Part shown: positions 13,340 to 16,631 of the stretch, piece after piece
Numbering within the stretch: the first letter of the stretch is position 1
Layout of the letters: every line of letters starts with the position of its first letter
Origin: an uncultured bacterium
Lineage (GTDB): Bacteria; Bacillota; Clostridia; Oscillospirales; Ruminococcaceae
Assembly (NCBI GenBank): GCA_934845495.1
Contig: CAKWRB010000001.1
Coordinates: 23,115-39,745, forward strand
DNA length: 16,631 bases
Direction of reading: 5' to 3'
Made by a program: the position numbers and the translations under genes
The notes under the pieces: model-generated
What the model was told of the DNA's origin: nothing
Databases searched by the model: none
What the model saw: only the letters and a program-made list of their open reading frames with translations

Positions 13340-15433
13340 TTATACCCGATGCATCAGGTCGGTGTAGGTGGGCATGGGCCAGCAGGCGCTGTCCACATGG
13401 GTCTCGGCGTCGTCGCACACGGCACGCAGAGCGTCCATCTTGGTGCGCACCTCGTCCACCATGGCACGGGCCTTGTCTGCATGGCAGCAGATCTGCTCGG
13501 CGGCCTTTACCGATGCCTCCAGTGCCCGGTTGGCCTGGATGATGCCGCTGATGTCCTTCGAGAGGGCGGCGATCTGCTCCTTCAGCTCATCGTTGTAGAG
13601 GTTGAGCTTTGCCATGTTCTCGTAGGAGGCAGCCAGCTCCCCGGCATACTTCACCACTGCGGGCAGGATCTGGCGCTCGGCCATCTCCAGCATCACATGG
13701 GCCTCGATGCCGATCACCTTTTCGATGCCCTCCACCAGGATCTCATACCGGGATTCGCACTCGGGACGGGTGAACACCTGCTGCCGCTCAAAGAGGGCGA
13801 TGTTCTTCTCGTCCAGATAGGCCGGTGCCACATCCAGAGCGGTCTTGAAGATGGGCAGGCCGCGGCGGACTGCCTCCTCCTCCCACTCCTGGGAGTAGTT
13901 GTTGCCGTTGAAGAGGATGCGTCCATGCTGCTCCAGGGTCTCCTGGATGATGGCCACCACCGTCTCATTGCGCTGTTCCGGGCCGGCTTCCTCCAGCCGG
14001 TCGGCAAACTGCTGGAACACATCGGCCAGAATGGTGTTGATAAAGGCATCCGGCACCGCAGCGGACTGGGTAGAACCCACCATGCGGAACTCGAACTTGT
14101 TGCCGGTGAAGGCAAAGGGCGAGGTCCGGTTGCGGTCGGAGTCGTCCTTGAGCACGCCGGGCAGCACCGGTGCGCCGATGCGCATATAGCTGCGGTCGCC
14201 ATGCACCATGTTCTCGCCGTGGGCGGTCTTGTAGAGCAGGCTGCTCAGGTAGTCGCCCAGGAAGATGGAGATGATAGCCGGCGGGGCCTCAAAGCCGCCC
14301 AGACGGTGGTCGTTGCTGGCGGTGGCCGAGGAGAGGCGCAGCAGGTCGGCATATTCGTCCACACCCTTGATAAAGGCGCAGAGCATCAGCTGGAACTGCA
14401 GGTTCTGCTCCGGCTTCTTGCCCGGGGAGAGCAGGTTGATGCCGTCATCGGTCACCAGTGAGTAGTTGTGGTGCTTGCCCGAGCCGTTGGTGCCCCGGAA
14501 GGGCTTTTCGTGCAGCAGGCAGGCCAGGCCCTTTTCCTTGGCCACCACGCGCAGCACCTCCATCACCAGCTGGTTGCGGTCGCAGTCCACATTGGCAATA
14601 TCGAATACCGAAGCCAGCTCGTGCTGGGCCGGGGCAGCCTCGTTGTGTTCGCTCTTGGCAGGAACACCCAGTTCCCACAGTCGGCGGTCCACTTCATGCA
14701 TGAAATCGGCAATGCGGATGCGGATCCGTCCGCAGTAGTGGTCGTCCAGCTCCTGGGTCTTGGCCGGCTTGGCACCAAAGAGGGTGCGGCCGCAGAGCTT
14801 CAGGTCCAGGCGCTGCTCATAGCGCTGCCGGTCCACCAGGAAGTATTCCTGCTCGTTGCCGCAGTAGGGAGCCAGACGGCGGGAAGTGGTGTTGCCCAGG
14901 GCGCGCAGCAGCCGGATGCCCTGCTTGTTGAGGGCCGCCATCGAGCGCAGCTGCGGGGTCTTGGTATCCAGGGCCAGACCGTTATAGGAACAGAAGGCGG
15001 TGGGGATAAACAGGGTCTGATCCCGGATAAAGGCCGGCGAGGTGGGATCCCAGGAGGTATAGCCCCGGGCTTCAAAGGTGGCGCGCAGGCCGCCGTTGGG
15101 GAAGGAAGAGGCATCCGGCTCACTCTGGATCAGGTCCTTGGAGGAGAATTCCATAATAACATTGCCATTATTATTATTATCAGGCATAATGAAAGCATCA
15201 TGCTTTCCAGCGGTGATGTTGGTCATCGGCTGGAACCAGTGGGAATAGTGGGTTGCGCCGTTCTCCACAGCCCAATCCCGCATGGCAGCCGCTACGGCGC
15301 CGGCAATGGTACTGTCGAGCTCGGTGCCCATGCGCTGTGTCAGCTTCAGGCTCTCATACACATCGCGGGGCAGTCTCTGGGACATTACGGCATCGCTGAA
15401 TACCTTGATGCCATAGATCTTGGTAATATCCAT
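13340..15433 (-). CDS. glnN: Glutamine synthetase, type III
   Basis: This enzyme makes glutamine from glutamate, ammonia and ATP. The 697-residue length and the motifs are those of the GlnN class, which forms double hexameric rings and is common in anaerobes. FPNGGLRATFEARGYTSWDP (112-131) is the class-specific N-terminal segment. SEHNEAAPAQHE (261-272) carries metal and glutamate ligands. GTNGSGKHHNYS (314-325), SNDHRLGGFEAPPAI (373-387) and NRTSPFAFTGNKFEFR complete the active site. ATG 15433 follows AAAGGAAG at eight bases; the frame upstream to 15646 has no ribosome binding site and crosses the promoter. It stands alone between its promoter and terminator. A short run of four Asn (86-89) encoded by AAT repeats is the only unusual insertion. 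Confidence 0.97.
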   Translation of the reverse strand: MDITKIYGIKVFSDAVMSQRLPRDVYESLKLTQRMGTELDSTIAGAVAAAMRDWAVENGATHYSHWFQPMTNITAGKHDAFIMPDNNNNGNVIMEFSSKDLIQSEPDASSFPNGGLRATFEARGYTSWDPTSPAFIRDQTLFIPTAFCSYNGLALDTKTPQLRSMAALNKQGIRLLRALGNTTSRRLAPYCGNEQEYFLVDRQRYEQRLDLKLCGRTLFGAKPAKTQELDDHYCGRIRIRIADFMHEVDRRLWELGVPAKSEHNEAAPAQHELASVFDIANVDCDRNQLVMEVLRVVAKEKGLACLLHEKPFRGTNGSGKHHNYSLVTDDGINLLSPGKKPEQNLQFQLMLCAFIKGVDEYADLLRLSSATASNDHRLGGFEAPPAIISIFLGDYLSSLLYKTAHGENMVHGDRSYMRIGAPVLPGVLKDDSDRNRTSPFAFTGNKFEFRMVGSTQSAAVPDAFINTILADVFQQFADRLEEAGPEQRNETVVAIIQETLEQHGRILFNGNNYSQEWEEEAVRRGLPIFKTALDVAPAYLDEKNIALFERQQVFTRPECESRYEILVEGIEKVIGIEAHVMLEMAERQILPAVVKYAGELAASYENMAKLNLYNDELKEQIAALSKDISGIIQANRALEASVKAAEQICCHADKARAMVDEVRTKMDALRAVCDDAETHVDSACWPMPTYTDLMHRV

Positions 15434-15479
15434 ACTCTGTCTTCCTTTCTGCTTGAAACATAATAATGGCAAATCGATC

Positions 15480-15502
15480 AGAAGCCGGAAAATCCGGCAT
15501 CT
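15480..15502 (-). promoter_or_regulatory. 5'-terminal hairpin in the glnN leader
   Basis: GCCGGA (15484-15489) and TCCGGC (15493-15498) form a 6-bp stem with a three-base loop, extended by AGA/TCT across a mismatch. It starts a few bases after the expected transcription start, so it may stabilise the mRNA. It lacks the features of ANTAR-target or glutamine-binding RNAs. Confidence 0.5.
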
Positions 15503-15512
15503 AATACCCTTC

Positions 15513-15541
15513 AGTATACAACATTTTATTTTCTTTGTTAA
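15513..15541 (-). promoter_or_regulatory. Promoter of glnN
   Basis: On the minus strand TTAACA (15541-15536) and TATACT (15518-15513) are 17 bases apart in an AT-rich stretch. Transcription should begin near 15506, giving a leader of about 70 bases. No GlnR or TnrA-like palindrome was recognised around it. Confidence 0.8.
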
Positions 15542-15668
15542 GGAAAAAACCGGGTTTTTGAAAGATTTTCCGCGTAAGAGCGTGATTTTCGGTAAATCGA
15601 AGGAATATTCACCACCTGCCATCTTAATATGCAGGATTTCTTTCAAAACTCAACCCCTCCCCCTGATA
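15542..15668. other. Intergenic stretch between diverging glnN and chrB-like promoters
   Basis: The gap from 15434 to 15748 (315 bases) holds the glnN leader and promoter, this AT-richer stretch, and the chrB-like promoter and leader. Apart from two GATTTTC runs (15563-15569 and 15582-15588) I see no recognisable site in it. Confidence 0.5.
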
Positions 15669-15697
15669 TTGACAAGCCTTTCCCCGCCCGTTACAAT
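15669..15697 (+). promoter_or_regulatory. Promoter of the ChrB-like gene
   Basis: Consensus TTGACA (15669-15674) and TACAAT (15692-15697) are 17 bases apart. Transcription would begin near 15704, which rules out starts before that point. Confidence 0.85.
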
Positions 15698-15748
15698 GGA
15701 TGCATACGAATTGTGGGAACAGCCCCAGCGAAGGAGGTGGACGGGGCC

Positions 15749-16261
15749 GTGAGCGAACTCTACTGGATCGCCCTATCCTATCACCTGCCCAGCGATTCCA
15801 GCCGCAGCCGGGTCTATCTCTGGCGCAAGCTCCGGGAACTCGGAGCAGAAAATCTGCACCCCGGCATTGCCATTCTCCCTCACACCCCCGATAACCTGCG
15901 CCGGATGCGCCAGCTCCTGCAGAAGATCCGGGAGATGGAGGGGGACGGCACCCTGGCCGAACTGCAGTTCCTGGAGGACTCTGCCGAGCAAAAGATGGTG
16001 GAGCAGTTTGCCGCCAAAGCCCAGAAGGGCTACGCCCGGGCCATTCGCCGGGGCATGGACCTGCTGCAGAAGCGCCCCGACCCCCGGGAGCTTTCCCGCC
16101 TGCGTAAAGAGCTGGAACAGGCTCACCGGCAGGACTATTTCCACACCGGCCTCACCCGGGAACTGCGCAGTGGGCTGGAGCAGCTGCTCCATGCCGCCGG
16201 AGCCAGCGTCCACGAATTTGCCGGCGCCTTCCGGGAGCTGCTCGGCGAATCGGAATCCTAA
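15749..16261 (+). CDS. ChrB N-terminal domain protein (chromate-resistance-like), GTG start
   Basis: The start is GTG 15749 with AAGGAGGTG nine bases upstream; the in-frame ATG at 15629 precedes the promoter and is excluded. Of 170 residues, the first 75 match the ChrB N-terminal domain: a W-I-A-L-x-Y-x-LP strand, SSRSRVYLWRKLRELGAENLHPGIAILPHTPDNL, then a helix and AELQFLEDSAEQKMVEQF. In proteobacteria this domain is joined to a C-terminal domain and senses chromate upstream of the efflux protein ChrA. Here only a helical tail (about 90-170) follows, and no chrA is present in the window. The role in this organism is unknown; the name should not be taken as proof of chromate resistance. Confidence 0.72.
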   Translation: MSELYWIALSYHLPSDSSRSRVYLWRKLRELGAENLHPGIAILPHTPDNLRRMRQLLQKIREMEGDGTLAELQFLEDSAEQKMVEQFAAKAQKGYARAIRRGMDLLQKRPDPRELSRLRKELEQAHRQDYFHTGLTRELRSGLEQLLHAAGASVHEFAGAFRELLGESES

Positions 16262-16265
16262 CCTG

Positions 16266-16303
16266 AAAAAAAAGACCTCCGAACCATTCGGAGGTCTTTT
16301 TTT
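16266..16303. terminator. Bidirectional terminator after the ChrB-like gene
   Basis: AGACCTCCGAA (16273-16283) and TTCGGAGGTCT (16287-16297) form a perfect 11-bp stem with a CCA loop, flanked by an A-run before and a T-run after. It can serve both the plus-strand ChrB-like gene and the minus-strand gene at the right edge. Confidence 0.93.
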
Positions 16304-16326
16304 GTTTGCATCGGGCGGGTCGGGCA

Positions 16327-16631
16327 TCAGGCCCCGGCCAACGGGAACCAGCTGTACTGCGCCGGCCCCTCATAGGTCCAGCTCCGAACCATCACCCGAA
16401 GCGTGCCCTCTTTTCCCGGGAATACATCCACAATGCCATATCCCCCAGCCATAAAGGCGCGGGAGCCGGCATATTCAAACTGATCCAGTACCCTCCTGTC
16501 CCGGCCAGGCTCCTCCCGATTGGGATACCACAGCACCGCCGCATGTGCCCAGCTGTCCTCACCGGCCTCCTCGTGGGTCCGCTTATAGCCGCCGTTCAGG
16601 GCCAGCACCACACCGAACTCCCCCTGCACCG
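16327..16631 (-). CDS. Unrecognised protein, C-terminal part (5' end outside the window)
   Basis: An open frame enters from the right edge and ends at TGA 16329-16327, 24 bases before the bidirectional terminator. About 100 residues are visible; there is no ATG and no ribosome binding site near the edge, so the start is outside. The segment is rich in aromatic residues and Gly (SWAHAAVLWYPNREEPG, YAGSRAFMAGGYGIVDVFPG, TLRVMVRSWTYEG), suggesting a beta-rich globular end. I do not recognise a family. Codon use resembles the neighbouring genes, which supports it as a real gene. Confidence 0.6.
   Translation of the reverse strand, partial: VQGEFGVVLALNGGYKRTHEEAGEDSWAHAAVLWYPNREEPGRDRRVLDQFEYAGSRAFMAGGYGIVDVFPGKEGTLRVMVRSWTYEGPAQYSWFPLAGA

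Noticed and set aside
12968..14461. Plus-strand open frame of about 500 codons opposite glnN
   Set aside because: It crosses two terminators and lies opposite glnN; it has no plausible start.
15480..15502. ANTAR-target or glutamine riboswitch in front of glnN
   Set aside because: The hairpin has a three-base loop and lacks the paired hexaloops of ANTAR targets and the conserved core of glutamine-binding RNAs; it is better seen as a simple leader hairpin.

Overview
The window is GC-rich DNA from what looks like a Gram-positive anaerobe of the Clostridia, probably the Oscillospiraceae/Ruminococcaceae group (Faecalibacterium, Gemmiger and Subdoligranulum relatives). This is inferred from strong AGGAGG-type ribosome binding sites, sigma-A type promoters, a type III glutamine synthetase, a YjdF-family gene with a structured leader, a Gram-positive LexA box, and the hemW/lepA/lepB neighbourhood. 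No 16S rRNA or other decisive marker is present, so the placement is tentative.

Region 1 (about 1-6540, minus strand) is a tightly packed phage head module read right to left: small terminase-like protein, PBSX-type large terminase, portal, prohead protease, a small capsid-accessory protein, HK97-fold major capsid, two or three connector/closure/tail-terminator proteins, and the first codons of a probable tail sheath at the left edge. Genes overlap or abut, so this is one late operon. No integrase, repressor, replication or lysis gene lies between it and the chromosomal gene hemW. The small terminase looks like a C-terminal half without its DNA-binding helix-turn-helix. A perfect CGAAC-N4-GTTCG LexA/SOS operator lies upstream. 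Together these suggest an SOS-controlled, possibly domesticated (gene-transfer-agent-like) phage element, or the edge of an ordinary prophage whose other end is outside the window.

Region 2 (6581-11552, plus strand) holds hemW with its own extended -10 promoter; a yjdF gene behind a riboswitch-like leader that can mask its ribosome binding site; a strong terminator; a DUF1648-like membrane protein gene broken by a single-base frameshift; then lepA (elongation factor 4) and lepB (signal peptidase I) as a two-gene operon ending in a bidirectional terminator.

Region 3 (11577-16631) contains single-gene units, most with clear promoters and terminators: a minus-strand NifX/NifB-type cofactor-binding protein with a Cys/His-rich tail, a plus-strand SGNH-hydrolase-like gene diverging from it, a minus-strand glnN (type III glutamine synthetase), a plus-strand stand-alone ChrB N-terminal-domain protein diverging from glnN, and the 3' part of an unrecognised minus-strand gene at the right edge. 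No tRNA, rRNA, CRISPR array or insertion sequence was seen.
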